In this document: positions 26,001 to 39,403 of the stretch, one piece after another
Layout: every line of letters begins with the position of its first letter
Position numbering within the stretch: position 1 is the first letter of the stretch
NCBI GenBank assembly: GCA_018697195.1
Contig: CM031857.1
Span: forward strand, 95,334,966 to 95,398,965
Source: Certhia americana
Taxonomy: Eukaryota; Chordata; Aves; Passeriformes; Certhiidae
Length of the DNA stretch: 64,000 nt
Reading direction: 5' to 3'
Program-made: the position numbers and the translations under genes
The notes under the pieces: model-generated
The model's input: the letters and a program-made list of their open reading frames with translations, nothing else
Told to the model about the DNA's origin: nothing
Database searches by the model: none

Positions 26001-27489
26001 AGAAATAAGGGTCTCTGCTTTTCCAGTGTAAGAATACATTCCAAATGTGGCACACAGGAAATAAATATCTTATGCAGAACAACATAAATTTTTCAAGTAA
26101 TTATAAAAAAATAAGGAAAAATATCCCACAATGCTATGATTTATTTCCAAATGTACTCTTGCTTTCAGATAGTCAAAGAGGTAAGTACTGTATCTTTATG
26201 CTACCTCTTTAAATAAGAAGTTTTAGGTCGACATAGAAGCTTAATATATACAAATCCAACAGTTAAGCACCAGTGACTACTGCACAGAAAAATAGGTGAA
26301 AAGAATTGTAAGTAGAGAGTTTTGTTACAGAAGCTGCAAAGAAGGAGGATCAACTTTAAATGTCAGCTTCTTTAAAACCCAATTAATCACAAATGTCAAT
26401 GAAGTTATCAACTTTTGAGGGAAAAAAAAAAAAGAAAACAAACCAACAGAAAGGACCTATTTCTTCTGAGACCTCAGACACATTTAAAAGGAACAGAGCG
26501 ACTCTTTTGTTCTGAAAATTGTGGGAAAGCAGATACATTATGTTATTTTTTTGAAAAATTAACTTTTATCCCTCCATTAGACTCCAGATGTGGTGTTGTT
26601 TTCTTTAGATTCAGCTAATATCATGGTGATTAATACATTGGATCAATTGACAGACTAAAAATAAGACATACTGAACAACAAAACCCTTGGGCTAACTGTC
26701 ACATTTTGCTTCGAATTAGCTAATACAAACATGTACACCAAGAGTTCAGGAAACCAAATAGTGTTACACCAAAAAAATCTAATGCGAATCCCTATCTAAT
26801 TATTTACATCCTATTACAGCACTGTTTTCTACATTATTCCTTTTAAGCTATCGCATTTTATAATCAAATGACATTAATGATCATGAAGCTAAAATTAACA
26901 AGATGAGACTCCTGAAAACTAACTCAAAATGATGGAAAACAAATGGAAACTTTAATTTTCCTTTTAGTTTTAGACAAACATGATTTCTGTGTCATGCACA
27001 AGTTTAGATCAGTCAACAGCACATACATTTTTCTTACATTTTATTTTATATAATTTCAAATTTTTCTACCATCCCTTTTCTTGTATTTATCTATCCCTGA
27101 AAAAAACACTGTTCTTAACTTCTACCACTTCCGTGTGTCCAGATTCTGATTTATTTCTTTTCAAATGCTTTCAGATAAAGAAAGAAAGATTATAAAGCTC
27201 TTCGATTTTTCTCTAATGTTAGTCTCCACCCAAACTTTTGTCTACGAACATGTTATAGTAGTATATAAGGATGTTTTTCGAGATAAACAAGAAAGTGATC
27301 CCCACGATAAACTGGGAAAACTCATGAAATAAGGAAGAGAGTTATACATGCCGCTTTAGGACTGAACCTTAATTTCAGTTTCCTCTATTCCCCAACTGAA
27401 TGTCTGTTGTGTTTCATATAGGTGAAACCTTACAAAGGGAAAGCCTTGTAAAATCATGGCTCAGGCCTGCTACTTCAGCTAAGTAGAAA

Positions 27490-27760
27490 AGGACTGTGGG
27501 AAAGAGACTCAGCTGAATTAGAGACAGGGAAAAACAAGTAATGTAACCATCGTGTGTTCACATCATGGTGTACAGTGGTTGGTTGAATTATGTTCATTAT
27601 GATTTACAAGTATGCAGCTGATAACAGGCTAACTGCTTAAAAAGGCCTGGGTTTTGCAATAAAGCACTCTACTTTGCACCTCCCTGGGGACTACATCACT
27701 ACGAACCCTCACTCACCCACACTGGTATTTATATTTCTGCTTGCAGTTGATTCATTTGAA
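27490..27760 (+). mobile_element. LTR-like segment (approximate borders)
   Basis: TTAAAAAGGCCTGGGTTTTG is followed directly by CAATAAAGCACTC and then TTTGCACCTCCCTGGGGACT. This is a plausible TATA-like box / poly(A) signal / U5 of a short LTR in plus orientation. No target duplication was found and the left border is uncertain. Confidence 0.4.
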
Positions 27761-29150
27761 GGCATAACACCTCCATACAGACAATCACACAGCAAGCTCC
27801 GGCAGTACCTTAGCCTGAAAATCCACTGTTTGATGGTCTTATACACACAGCTGAAGTCCTACAGTCTTCCAGATTCAGGAAAACAGCTGGTTTGTGTACT
27901 GTCAGCACAGAGTGCAGGAGCAAGGTCACAAAAATGCTCAAGCCTAAACGGACAGCCCCCCAGTCTTCTCTAACGTCTCTATCCTAAAAAGATGAACATA
28001 AGCTATGTAAGAAGAAGCCCTTAAAAATCAACTTCACAAGACCTTCTCTCAAGAAAAAGTATACATTGCTAAGAGGACCATAATAAGTTAAACACCTGAA
28101 ATTTATAAGGTAGATTCTATTAAAACTAAGCTTCAAAATTATGTTACAGGATCTCCTACATGGCTGAGAAGGTCTCAAATAAACAAACTCAAATTTATTT
28201 GATATGTCATTTTCAGTGGCATATCCTTTCACAAACACCACACTGTACTATATTACTATATCCCTCTTGCCTCTGCTTAGCTCTTCCCTGAGTGGCACTT
28301 AGGTACCAATTACATCTAATTTCTAATTAATAGTATTTTACCCACAATGCAATCCCAGAAGAAAACCCAAGAAATCAATAGGCAATAGAGAAACAGCAAA
28401 TGTGTGTGTGTTTTGTTGCCCTTAATTTATCTGAAAGCTAACATTCTCTGCTAGTAAGGATGTATAGCAGACAAATTCTGTAAACAAAACCCAAACAACT
28501 CACAGGGCTTTCAGATCTGTCCCAATACATAATATTCATTTATACTTTATAACTACTTTAGCTAAAGCATTAACCAACTGAAAAACATTTTGAGCAGGCT
28601 GGAAGAGAGAACCATCATATACAGTAATACCTCACATTCTTCTAAATGATCACTGTCCTTATTAAAGCAATTACAGTGTCAGACATCTAATAATCTAAAA
28701 AAAAAAATACAACATAGGATGAATTTAGTACAAGACCAAAAAAAAAAAAAAAAAGGTAATACCACCCCTATACAAGACACCATAAATACAGTATATTCCT
28801 TAACCTAATTAAATGCAAGCACCAAGTAGTAAATGAAATCAGATTATATTGTGAAGTTTCCATAGAGTCTATGTATTCTTCAGATTCAAGTGGAAGTTCA
28901 AATTAAATTATTACAGAAAACTAAAGGCTAAATGTATGTAAATGATTAAAAACTTCAGGTAGACCTAGAGTGATTATTTTGTGTCTCTCTTTTCTTAGTT
29001 GTTTTTTAGAAAGTAAACACATGTGAACTCAGAAGATAAATCAAAATAGAAAATGGGTATTTTATAAAGGATTTGAAGATGACTTACTATGTTCAAAATC
29101 TTCTCCACACTTTAATTAATTTAATAAAAATCCTACTTCTCATTTCATTT

Positions 29151-29222
29151 CACAGAATAAGCTGTGTTGGAAGGGTTCCACAAGGATCATCAAGTCCAAC
29201 AGCCTTTACTCACACAGGCCTC
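29151..29222 (-). mobile_element. CR1 LINE 3' tail fragment
   Basis: The plus strand reads CACAGAATAAGCTGTGTTGG, AAGGGTTCCACAAGGATCAT and CAAGTCCAAC, the antisense of a CR1 3' end of the CACAAGGATCATCGAGTCC type. It is only about 70 bp long. Confidence 0.75.
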
Positions 29223-30099
29223 AAACAATTATGATTAAAGTAACAACTTTGCTACTCACTGCTGCTGGGTATCCTTGGACATAGTTTTGGGGACTACAAA
29301 AATACTTTAGAAAATGTGAGGCATTTAGGAAATTTTACGGATTGTCTTATCCCTCTCCCCAGGCAGTTACTGGTTATTTGTAAGTGATCCAGTTTCAATC
29401 CTGTGCTATGATTGTACTTTATAATCACAATCATTTGGTTGCCAGTTAATTTTCACTGTTGAAAAGATACTCATTCTCCTTATTTGAGTAAGCTATAAAG
29501 ACCACTTTCCTTTGTACTATGTACTAATGAGTATTATTAGTCACATTTAATTTATTGTCAACTGTAAATATTAACGAAATGTAAGATTCTCTTCCCAAAC
29601 TTTCTCATAAGAAATGTGTTGGTTTGAAAAATCGAGTATGGAAACACATTGTAAAGTTCTTTTTAACAGAGAACAAAAACTGTATTTCATGGGCAACCAG
29701 ATATTTCCTTATGTATATTTTATTTTATCTATACATGCCTATGCTTTCTTGGGAGCGGTAGTTGGGGGTGGTGTAACTTATTTATTAATTTAACCTGACT
29801 TTTGAAGAGAAAGCAAGAAACCTCAGCAGTCTCTGAACACTAAAAGTACTCAACAAAAAAAAAAAAAACAACCTCACTTAGAGAAAGAAGATGCTGTTTG
29901 TTAACTTAAGTAACAAAATTACTTGAAAATATTTTTATGCATCTGGTGTGCTACAACAATGGCAAGCCCATCACTGGTGCTATTAATTTTATACACTTGC
30001 TCTCAATCCTCAGGTGAAGTCAGGATTGCTGCTGTGAAGGTGACAGTGTGACAGAGGAGGTGTATATCCACTGCTTGGTTTAATTGCCATGAATGCTTT

Positions 30100-30168
30100 A
30101 ACTTGGTCAGCCCTCAACAGGCAGTTGAACTAGATGACATTTGTAGGTCCCTTCCAACTGAAATAGTT
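30100..30168 (+). mobile_element. CR1 LINE 3' tail leading into an ATTCT array
   Basis: Sense CR1 3' end: AGGCAGTTGAACTAGATGAC, TTGTAGGTCCCTTCCAACTG, then the terminal short repeats. It continues directly into the ATTCT microsatellite, which evidently grew from the CR1 terminal repeat. Confidence 0.85.
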
Positions 30169-30225
30169 CTATTCTATTCTATTCTATTCTATTCTATTCT
30201 ATTCTATTCTATTCTATTCTATTCT
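30167..30225 (+). repeat. (ATTCT)n microsatellite, about 12 units
   Basis: Eleven consecutive perfect ATTCT units preceded by one GTTCT. The array sits at the 3' end of a CR1 copy, inside PUDP intron 2. It is likely length-polymorphic. Confidence 0.97.
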
Positions 30226-31859
30226 AATCTCTGAATCTCATGAAACTTGGAAACACAGCTCTCAGATCAACCTGCTACTTTATTTGTTATGACACACTGT
30301 TTAAAAATGCTTTTTGCAATGGTATGTCATCCTTTCGTTAAGCTACAAAGTGGAGGTGGAAACCACCAGCCTACCCCCCCTCAATTTGGAAGGCCATGAC
30401 TATTAATAAGGAATTTAGTCTTCTTATCTTATTGTTCCCTAAAAACTATCAGAGATCCTTCTGGTTGGAAAGGCTTCCAATTCATCAAATCATTACTCTC
30501 ATTTTAATCTGGACATATTGACACATCCGTGACTACAGAAGGAATATAAGTACTAAATTTTACATAATTCAAAACCTGCATCAACTGTGCTGCTGATTTC
30601 CTGATTAAAGCATGTTTGGGATGCAGTCTTTTAGGACTTGCTGTAAAAGCCAAATGCTTGATATCAGCCAAACAGGAAGCATCATTCCAAGTTTGCAGCT
30701 AATTGGCTGATCTCTAGGGGTTACAGGCTCACTAAGCCCAGCATGGACTCACTAGAGATTCCTACCATTAAAACAAAAACAGCAAGAAAAAGAAAAGATC
30801 ATGGTAGGAAGTCTGTTAAACTGTTGAGGCCACAATATGAATCAAAGAAGCAATAGTTAAGCAAACTAGACTGCTGGTTGAATGGAACTGTTCAAGAAAA
30901 AAGAAATTTGGAGTGAATTGCCTTTGAAATTTTAACTGTTATCCTTTCTTCTCTTTTTTGTGCCTTCTGACTGGCTTCATTTGGTACTAAAATTGAGGTA
31001 TGAAATTATCTCCTCATGGCTGCAAGGTACAGTCAGCTGTACTTGAACTGGAAAATAGTTTTCACATCACATTCTTCACTGGCTGAAGAGGAGATGCAAC
31101 AACTAAATATTTCAAGTTATCAGGAAAACAACCCAGGAATGGAAAATGTCTGAAAGGCATACACAGCCACACAATCCTTAAAAGATCTGTGCATTGTGAT
31201 AATGATGATGAGCCAAAATCCAGAGACTACAGTGAAAGAATAACAGTAGTTTCATAATCCTGACATGATTATAGCAACTGTTGGCAGTTGTATAATTTGG
31301 AGTTCAGTTTTTCTCACTCTGTATATATCTAGGTTTATGCAAAAGCACACCTTTATACGTACAGGGAAATATACATATGCATGGTTTTCTTCTGTTCTGC
31401 TTGTCATTCTCTCATCTTCTGACTATGCACTTTCCTGCAACATAGAAATGCTCTGAATGCATTTGCAGAAACATAAAGCCTACTGCATTACTCTTGTAGA
31501 TAACAATGTCTGTACTCTGACAGAAATATTTAGAAAAGCAGCACAGTGGCAGACCTGTCATTTTGTAAGTGTCATCTTGGATTAATTTCTTTTTCCACTG
31601 AATCAAAATTACCATTCCTTAAGATTCTTTCAGAACTAAAAAAAAAATCTAACTGTGAAAAAGTTTCAAGTAGTTACCAGAAAATTCCATATTGGAAACG
31701 GATGGAGCCTCTTCTTCGATGAAATTTGTATTTTGACCACAGACTGATATATTGAAGCTTGTCTGTCAGTTTGGCCATACTGAAATAGGCAAAATTTTCT
31801 CTTCAGCTACTTATGTCTCAGAGGTGTTGTACACTAAGTGGTATGCCTGTCATATAGCC

Positions 31860-32403
31860 TGTGCTATGGTTTAACCCCAGCTGCACACTAAGTACCACAC
31901 AGCTTCTCACTTAGTGTGTGTGCCCTACCTGGTGGGTCAGGAAGAAGAATCAGAAAAAAATCCAAACTTGTGGGTTGAGATAAGAACATATTAATAAACA
32001 AAACAAAGTAATAATGATAATATTAATACTACCAGTTGTAAAATGAAAGGGAGATGGGGTGAGACAGAAAAAATCTAAGAAGAGTGATGCACAATACAAT
32101 TGCTCACAATCTTTTGACTAATGCTCTGACCATCCTCAAGCCAAAATCGGTCCCTCTCCTGGGTAACACCCCCAGTTTATACACTGGGGTTATGTGCATA
32201 TCCCTTTGGCCAGTTCAGATAAGCTGTCCTGGCCAGGCTCCCTCCTGGCTTATTGTGCACCATGCATGGGCAGAGCATGAGAAAATGAAAAATCCTTGAT
32301 TTGAGGTAAGCATACTTAAACATCAGTGTGTTATCAACTTCATTCTTGTACTAAATCCAAAACACAGCACTGCACCTGCTACTACTCAGCTGAAACCAGG
32401 ACA
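31860..32403 (-). mobile_element. ERVL-like solo LTR (about 544 bp)
   Basis: The plus strand begins TGTGCTATGGTTTAACCCCA and ends CAGCTGAAACCAGGACA, giving TGT...ACA termini. Interior phrases such as GTGATGCACAATACAATTGC, CCTTTGGCCAGTTCAG and TTATCAACTTCATTC are, to my knowledge, shared by a widespread avian ERVL-type LTR. On the minus strand a GTATAAACTGGGG segment near 32,175 is a plausible TATA box, and TTATTAATATG near 31,990 replaces the poly(A) signal region. I see no retroviral genes beside it and no clear 5-bp target duplication, so the ends may be slightly altered. Confidence 0.75.
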
Positions 32404-34806
32404 GGTATCTAATCTGTCAGACGAAGAACTGCTTTGCCAATTAAATATTCATTCAATTTCCACACTATCCTTAAGCAACACTGACATGCCTGTCATTTAC
32501 TTGATTTAGGAATTTACAGAGCTATCATCTCTGGCAAGATCACGTGCATAGTTCACCCAGAAACAAGCACCACTTTGTTTGAACCACTTTTTCAAACATC
32601 ATTGGCCACTGTTAGCAGTGTTTTCCACCAAATCAAATTTCAATCCAATTTTCTGGACAACCTTTAGAAACTGATTGAAAAATAGAACCTCACCTGTCTA
32701 TTAACTGTCAAAAGATGACCAGAGACACAGCACTTTAGAGCCCTCTTACACCATTAAGATGACAATTAACTTTCTCATATTTACCTGTAAGCATCTGAAA
32801 GATCCGTTTAGTCAGAGAACAATGTAAAGTCAAAATGTTACCGCAATCTTACATCTTGCATGACACATGCAAGAAGCCCATTCTTAATGGAAGAACATTA
32901 AGCGACTGGAGAATAAATCCACAATCCATTAATAAACATCCTCAGAGGATACAAAGAAGTATCAGATTTTAAAATCTGGTTAACTGAAGAATAGGTCTTA
33001 AAAAACCTGAGTAGTAAGTAGCTGGAGACATTTTCTTCCAGCTTATTAGAAGTAATCAGCCTGGTTTCCAAAAATTCATGGCAATTCAGCTTGTATCTTA
33101 ATACAAATCAATTCTACTTTAGAATAAAGACAGAAAAAAGTTATCGTGTATTTAGTTGAACTGAAAAGATAATCAGTTGAATGATTTTGGTGATGATGAA
33201 AATGTTTACTTGCTTTTCCTAGTACGAATTTTGTTTGTTTCATGCATAATAGCCCAGCTTCAGTGAAGCCAAAAATCACTTTTTGAAGGCAGTAACAGTA
33301 GAAAACTTCATGTTTCCTTTGTCTAATCTGTTGCATCACCTTTCTAACTCTGTTCAAACCAGCTGAATGTTCAAACCACATTACCAAAGTCTTCAGCAGG
33401 CATGGAATATCCATCTAATAGCATCAATTACTTGTATTGTTTCTTTACAGCAACTCTTCTCTGTGCCACCTAACATTTTACCCAGTCTGTTCATCTGACA
33501 TTTTCTAAACCCAACCAAGGTTTTTTGTTGGCTTGTAAAAGATATATTTGAAAAGTCAGTCCCAGAAGCTTGAGATGAAAAACAAAAAAAACACATCAAT
33601 CCAACTTTCTTGTTTTTCTGGAAAGTTTAACTAGGCATTCAGTTTCTGGTGGATAAGTGTGAGAGGTGCAATTTGAAAAATCTTGCATATAAAAGACATC
33701 GAGGGAGATAATTAAGATAATTGGACACACAACACACTAAAGTTTTTTAAGCTACTGGAAAAAAACACACTTTTTATTTTTGCTACTTGTTATTTATTCC
33801 TAACATATCACATATTTTTAACTTCCATCTTAATGCATTATGTAACTAGGTATAAAAAAGCATCTAAAAATTAAAATATTAATGCGCTGTAGAAATTGTC
33901 AGAACAAACGAGCACATATTCAAAGAGAAAAAATGATAACTGTAAAACATGTATAGTGGCATGCAGTGATTTCACTTCTAATACTTTTTTATAATTCTCT
34001 CTGTTTTTTTTTCTCCTATCATAAATTATTGATATTTGCTCCAGAAAGTTTAACATTGTACATAAAGTTAGCAGCAATCTTAGCTTTAGATACTGAGTGT
34101 TGCATGGCTGAATATTTCTCTCTAAGCATTTCAAATCTAAATGTAATTGAATACAAAAGAATGCATTCACACTGCAGACAAGATTCATCCTCTTGCTTAT
34201 CTTGGGTTACCTCGTTGAAGCTACTCACTTGAGCATCCTGCTCAATCACTGGTAAAAACCACATATTTTCAGAAGGTAAGGAAACTTACCTGTCTTAGGA
34301 TAACCTGAAAAACCCTCTTTCTCCACTGACGCACTCAGACACTGTACCTGAATTACAATTTTCAGGTTAGACGAGATTAATCCCAACGGAAAGAATCCAT
34401 GGGCCCACATGCTTTTAGATGTGCAGGCAAATGCATCTGTGCTTAATAAAGCCAGACTATGCTCACAGCCAGGTAAAACACAGCTGACAACAACAATTAT
34501 AAAGAATGTCTAGTTTGCCAACAAAATTCATGCACATGTATCTAGTCCTTTTTGTTCTTTAAAAACATGAAAAAAAGTTTTTCTCCAACTAAACAGGGAA
34601 AAAAAATTCTGTCAATTTTAAAAGGCAAAATATCCTTTTAAACAGGTAAATAAACAGGCAGATTTAGGTAAATTTTCTGAAACAAGAGCAATGAAACAAA
34701 AATCTGTAAGAGCAGCTGCTTTGTGGAAGGCAGATTACAAAGTTCTACCTTGATTAGCATTTAAATAATTCCATAAACAGTTCATAAATGCTGCAAAGAA
34801 ACATAC

Positions 34807-35025
34807 CAGGCATCAGCTCAGCAGTATGGAATATCTTCTCCAACTTCATTTTACTTTCATTTAATAACTCTTCTTTGGTTATTGGAAGATCTAGAGCATC
34901 TCGAATAAACTGTGCTGCTTCTGGGGCTTGTCTACCTAAAACCAAAGATTTCACATGCCAACTATAGCTCTTTCCAAAACGCTGACAGATCTCTTCAAAT
35001 GCTTCTGAATAGAGACGCTCAGTAT
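34807..35025 (-). CDS. PUDP: PUDP exon 2 (cap domain)
   Basis: Second coding exon of PUDP, 219 bp, read on the minus strand. It follows a pyrimidine-rich acceptor ending TTTTACAG and stops at a donor GTATGT. After completing the Asp codon begun in exon 1, it encodes [16 protein letters not shown], then [32 protein letters not shown] and finally HTAELMPG. These blocks align one-to-one with the human exon (TERLYS, YSW.VKSLV.G, EAAQ, LP..KEEL, LMPG). In HAD phosphatases of this subgroup, this part forms the helical C1 cap over the active site and shapes substrate choice. There is no stop or frameshift. The exon ends in phase 1, leaving G to be completed as Gly by exon 3. An open frame running past the donor to 34,754 is intron read-through, not coding sequence. 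Confidence 0.95.
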
Positions 35026-36829
35026 CTGTAAAAGAAAGAAAAAATTAAAAAAAAATGAAACCTATGTACAAACAAGTAGGCAGCTGGTCTTGCTCAGAGA
35101 AGAGACCACATAAATGCTCAGAGCATAAACTGCCAGGATCCAGAGGGCACAGAGCAAAGTGGATAAAATGCCTCCCTTTGTTTGCAAGAGGGAGCCAAGG
35201 CTTCTACCATCACCTCAGAGAAACACAGGTTTTTCAAGTTGTCATTTCTGCATTAAGGAAATGTAACTTAGGGTCTCAACAAGCAACTATCTGGAGCTGC
35301 TCCTTCATCATCTTTCTTTACTATCCAAGTTAGCAAGCAGTGTCTTAAATAAAATACTTTATTTATGCTTTTCATGAAAAAGAAAAGAATGAAAGGAAGC
35401 AAATCTAGTACTTGGGGGGATGCCATTACAAATTCCATGTAAATTGAGAAAAGAAAAAAGATTTAATTATTTAAGAGTGTTTTTGAGAGGAAGCTTCTAA
35501 GTACCTTCAAAGACATTATGGCCATTATTACAACGCTGCTGGCACCACTGCATTTACAAGAGATTATTCAAGCAAAACACACTCACTTGTAGTTCCAGGG
35601 GATTTCAGACATGAGTAAATTTCAGACTGAATTTAGGCAGTGATACTATCAGCTTATATGTCAAAGGTGGTTTTAGGTTTAAAGCGACTTTTTTTTAATA
35701 CAAACAATTTGTCCATTCCTCCCCTCCTCCCCCTACAAATTTTTGAAAAAGAAGGTCATTAACGTTTAATTTAACACTAATATGGGATGAAATGTATTTC
35801 CAGCTCTTATCTTCATTTCAGCAAATATCTCAAACACTGGCTTTTCCATCAGTCTATCTAAGTAGTCTCCCCTGAAAAGTCAGCTACTGCTCTTAACCAT
35901 GCTTTAATTTCCTTCTCATGCATGTCTCTGCCTTCTGTATATCTAAATATGTATTTATTATCATCACTTTAGAAATGAAAGACAAAAGCAAGGAAAGAAA
36001 GAAGTTGCTCTTAGGAAATTTACTTAGAGAAACTAGGGACTTCACTTATCAACATGTCCTTTGCCATGTAAAAATATTTTGAATGGAGATAATAAAATAG
36101 TCAAATTATTCATGTGGATATTGTGTCACTTTCTGAACACATAAGAATTACGCAGGAGTGATTAAACTTTAAGCTTTAACAAAGATAGCATGAAGAAAAC
36201 AGTCTGAAGAAAGAAGCACAGAGCCCATGACCACAACACATGCCAAGACCTTCCCTGCAGTCTGACAAATGCTCCCTACTCCACCACAGTAATCTGTCAT
36301 CCCGAGATCAGCAGATGATTCTGATCTGAAAGCAAATGAGAAACACAGGGGCCATTTAACCACGTGTGAACATAGAGCAGTGCAGAATAATTCTCTGCCA
36401 CCTGCCAGAGTGCTCTAGTCCATGTGTCCTTTCAGTAACTAGAGCGGTTGTTGGGCCAAAAGATCAGATGAAGACCCAACACACTTGTCTGGAATGTTTA
36501 ACAGAGCAGCAAAGGGTTCACAAAAACCTCTTACTTTAAAAACAGAGGCAAAAACACCCCCCACCTGTATTACTCTTCATAAACAACTCCACTTAAGGGA
36601 AAAAAATTACAAGTGATCTTGGAGACCCCTAAAACACACAGGAAAGGTATTGCAACAGAAAAAGAGGCAAATGGGCTCTCAAAAGTGTTAAACTGGCTAA
36701 CACAAGAAAGAAGAAAAGAAAAAAGAACAATAACAAAAATTCCTCCATTTTGTTGAAAATGCCAGCTGGTACTCTCTGCAAGCTAGGAAAGTTAAGAATA
36801 CAGTTTTTAAGAGTCACAGTTCTCACTTT

Positions 36830-36832
<3 letters not shown>

Positions 36833-36860
<28 letters not shown>
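36833..36860. repeat. Poly(T) tract, 28 bases
   Basis: Twenty-eight uninterrupted T residues (A on the PUDP sense strand). CR1 elements do not end in poly(A), so this is either a simple-repeat expansion or the tail of an unrecognised retrocopy. No source gene is recognisable beside it. Confidence 0.9.
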
Positions 36861-36864
<4 letters not shown>

Positions 36865-39393
36865 AACTACTTTTTCTTCTATATCTCAGACTCACCAGGT
36901 GAAGGACATAAAATTCTTATCCTGAGTTTACATTTGAAACTGAAAATCAATCCTCATCCTATTTAATAGTACATATCAAGCTAAGCAGAATTAAAACAAA
37001 GCAAGGAAACAAAAAGTTCTAGAACATGAACATTTTCCTATGGATCTCTACAATAATTACACGTTAATCTATTTTAAGTGAGAGGCTCAACTTTATAGCT
37101 ATATATACTACTTTTAATAGCCTCCAGCATTTTAAATATTACATAGCTGACTTGTGAATTAAATTTCATTAATTTTCCTTAAAAAAAGCTTAACAATTTC
37201 CAGATTGCAGACCTAAAAGCAGTCTTTTTTGCAATGTTGCAGTTTGTCAATGGAAGAACACTCATTAACAAGTTTGAGTAAAACCTATTAAAACAGGTAA
37301 TGGCTTACTTATTCATACTGTGTTAGAATGTAGTTTTCTAGGTGCTGAGACACAAAACAAAACACAAATCAAACAAACAAGAATGCCCCCAAATTAGTCA
37401 ACACATTTGAATCCTACATTTAATTTTAACATATCTAAGTCCCATAAAGCAATGTATATGCTCCAATAAACAGGATGCTAGAGAGCCTTCTTTCTCCTCC
37501 TCCTCTGATTAACTATAGTCAGAAGACTTGGCTAACAAAACATTCAACTGCTCTTTCAAAGAGATCATTTTTACTCTGCCTTAAGTCATAGCATTTGGAC
37601 TCTGGACATCAATACAGTTGCAATGAAAATTAACTTCATTTCAAGATGCATGACCTTTTGTAAGATTGTACATATTCGTGTTGCTTGAAAATCAGCATGA
37701 TTTTAATTTTCATCAGGAGATGACAAAAGCATGAATGTGGATATTTTACTTGCTCAAATAGACATATTTCACTACAGCACATGAATGAAATTTGAAATCT
37801 GAGGGAAAAAATATGCACACATACACAGTAAAATCCAACTGGAATCTGAGAAGATCACTGTGCTATAAAGCTGCATTTCCTATACACATGTGTAACAGAT
37901 AACGACATGTTTCTTTTGACTGAAGACAAAAGAAGATCTATATGTTCTCCAAATAATTACAGAGCAGTAAATAAATACTAAATAATGATTCAACTTCAAG
38001 ATTTCTTATTCCTATTGGAAAGGAACAATCTCTAAAAAAAAGGCAAGCTAGCTTTTTCACCATTGTAACAAGAAAGAAACCACACACAGGATCGATCAGA
38101 GTTTATCAGTGAAGCATAATTTCATACTGCTATAAATCTACTATACAAACCAAATTATATTTAGCTCCCATTGATGAAATGAAATAAGCAAGAAGAATTA
38201 GAAGTTCAACTCAAGTGCTTAATTATAGGCACCTACTGATATTTACTATGGTATGTCCGAGACATCCACAGACATCTAATGTTTCTAGCTCTCATCTCTT
38301 GAAATATCTTTTACATGGACACTATCAGCACAACATATTGTTCATTTGCTTGCTACATTTCATTGAGAATGAGTAATATTCATTCCCTAGTCACATATCA
38401 ACTTCTAGTCATTTTATAGTGACCCTTCTTCCATATAAAAGCACAGTCAGCTCCACTGGTGTTGTTTAGAGTGTGTAAAAGACAGCCACAATAAATACAA
38501 ATAAAGTGACCAAAATAACAGAGGCACTGGATTACTCAGTTTGTGATCTGGCACAAATATATGCTGACATGTATTCAGAAAGACCTACAGGACACTTGGC
38601 AACACACCACAGTGAATATATGGAGTGCATGATCTGCTCAAACCACTGCAGAGTCACAATTAGATGTGCAGATCTACTTAGGCTGGGGGTACAGCAAACA
38701 TTAAAACAGTATGTAAGCCTTATCTTTATCACTTACACATAAAGATAGTTTAAGACAGAAAATTCTGACTTCATGAATACAGAACTTAATTTTTTTAGAA
38801 GGCTATACACCTTCTAATTGAATATTATGTTATTGTTATTCTAAAATAATCTCTAGTTTATCAAGGAGATGAGATTAGTAAGCATGAAACCTACTTTTAA
38901 CCATAGCTCATCTAAATCACTAATGCTGAGCTCTTCGTTTGAATAACTCATCTCAATTTTGCATTAAGCTTCCCAGATGAAATACACCTATGTTTTATCC
39001 TTCTGCTTGGAGCCTAAACTATCTTAAACAGAGTTTTAATTGTGTGCATTCAATATATTTCAGTAACCCAAAATCAGACATCAGACCCTGGACCAAAGGA
39101 TATTTTTTCTTTTTTTTAAAGAAAGGGGTAGAAAAGTGACCAAAGAGAAGAATTTTAACTTAAGCAACAGGTTTCTTGTGTCCATACCTGTGAAGCAAAT
39201 TTATACTCACATGGAGAAGAGAATAATTTTCAATATTCAATTTAGCCAAATTTAGACACAGTCAGTCATTTTTACCACCATTTTGGCCAAGGACTGAGAA
39301 AGACTCATTAAATTTTGTCACGACCAATAAATACTGAATGAACACACAGGTGACTATGATTTTGCTTTCCTATTAGACTTTCACATTATTCCC

Positions 39394-39403
39394 NNNNNNN
39401 NNN
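39394..39403. other. Assembly gap (10 N)
   Basis: Ten undetermined bases. The true gap length is unknown if N10 is a placeholder. Confidence 0.99.

Larger units (their letters stand above)
23073..34806 (-). other. PUDP: PUDP intron 2
   Basis: About 11.7 kb of non-coding DNA between PUDP exons 2 and 3. It holds an LTR-like segment around 27.5-27.75 kb, a short CR1 antisense piece at 29.15 kb, a CR1 tail with an expanded ATTCT array at 30.1-30.23 kb and an ERVL-like solo LTR at 31.86-32.40 kb. Stretches 23.1-27.4, 27.8-29.1, 30.3-31.8 and 32.5-34.8 kb show only short open frames without family resemblance and several A-runs. I see no further feature in them. Confidence 0.85.

Noticed and set aside
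30167..30225. CRISPR-like or satellite array
   Set aside because: A five-base unit with no spacers, continuous with a CR1 tail, is a simple microsatellite.
34754..34954. 66-codon minus-strand frame read as a stand-alone small protein
   Set aside because: Its N-terminal part is PUDP exon 2. After the donor at 34,806 it runs into intron sequence, so the true unit is the exon 34,807-35,025.
36629..36895. 88-codon minus-strand frame with a poly-Lys run
   Set aside because: The lysines come from the 28-base poly(A) on that strand; nothing else supports coding.
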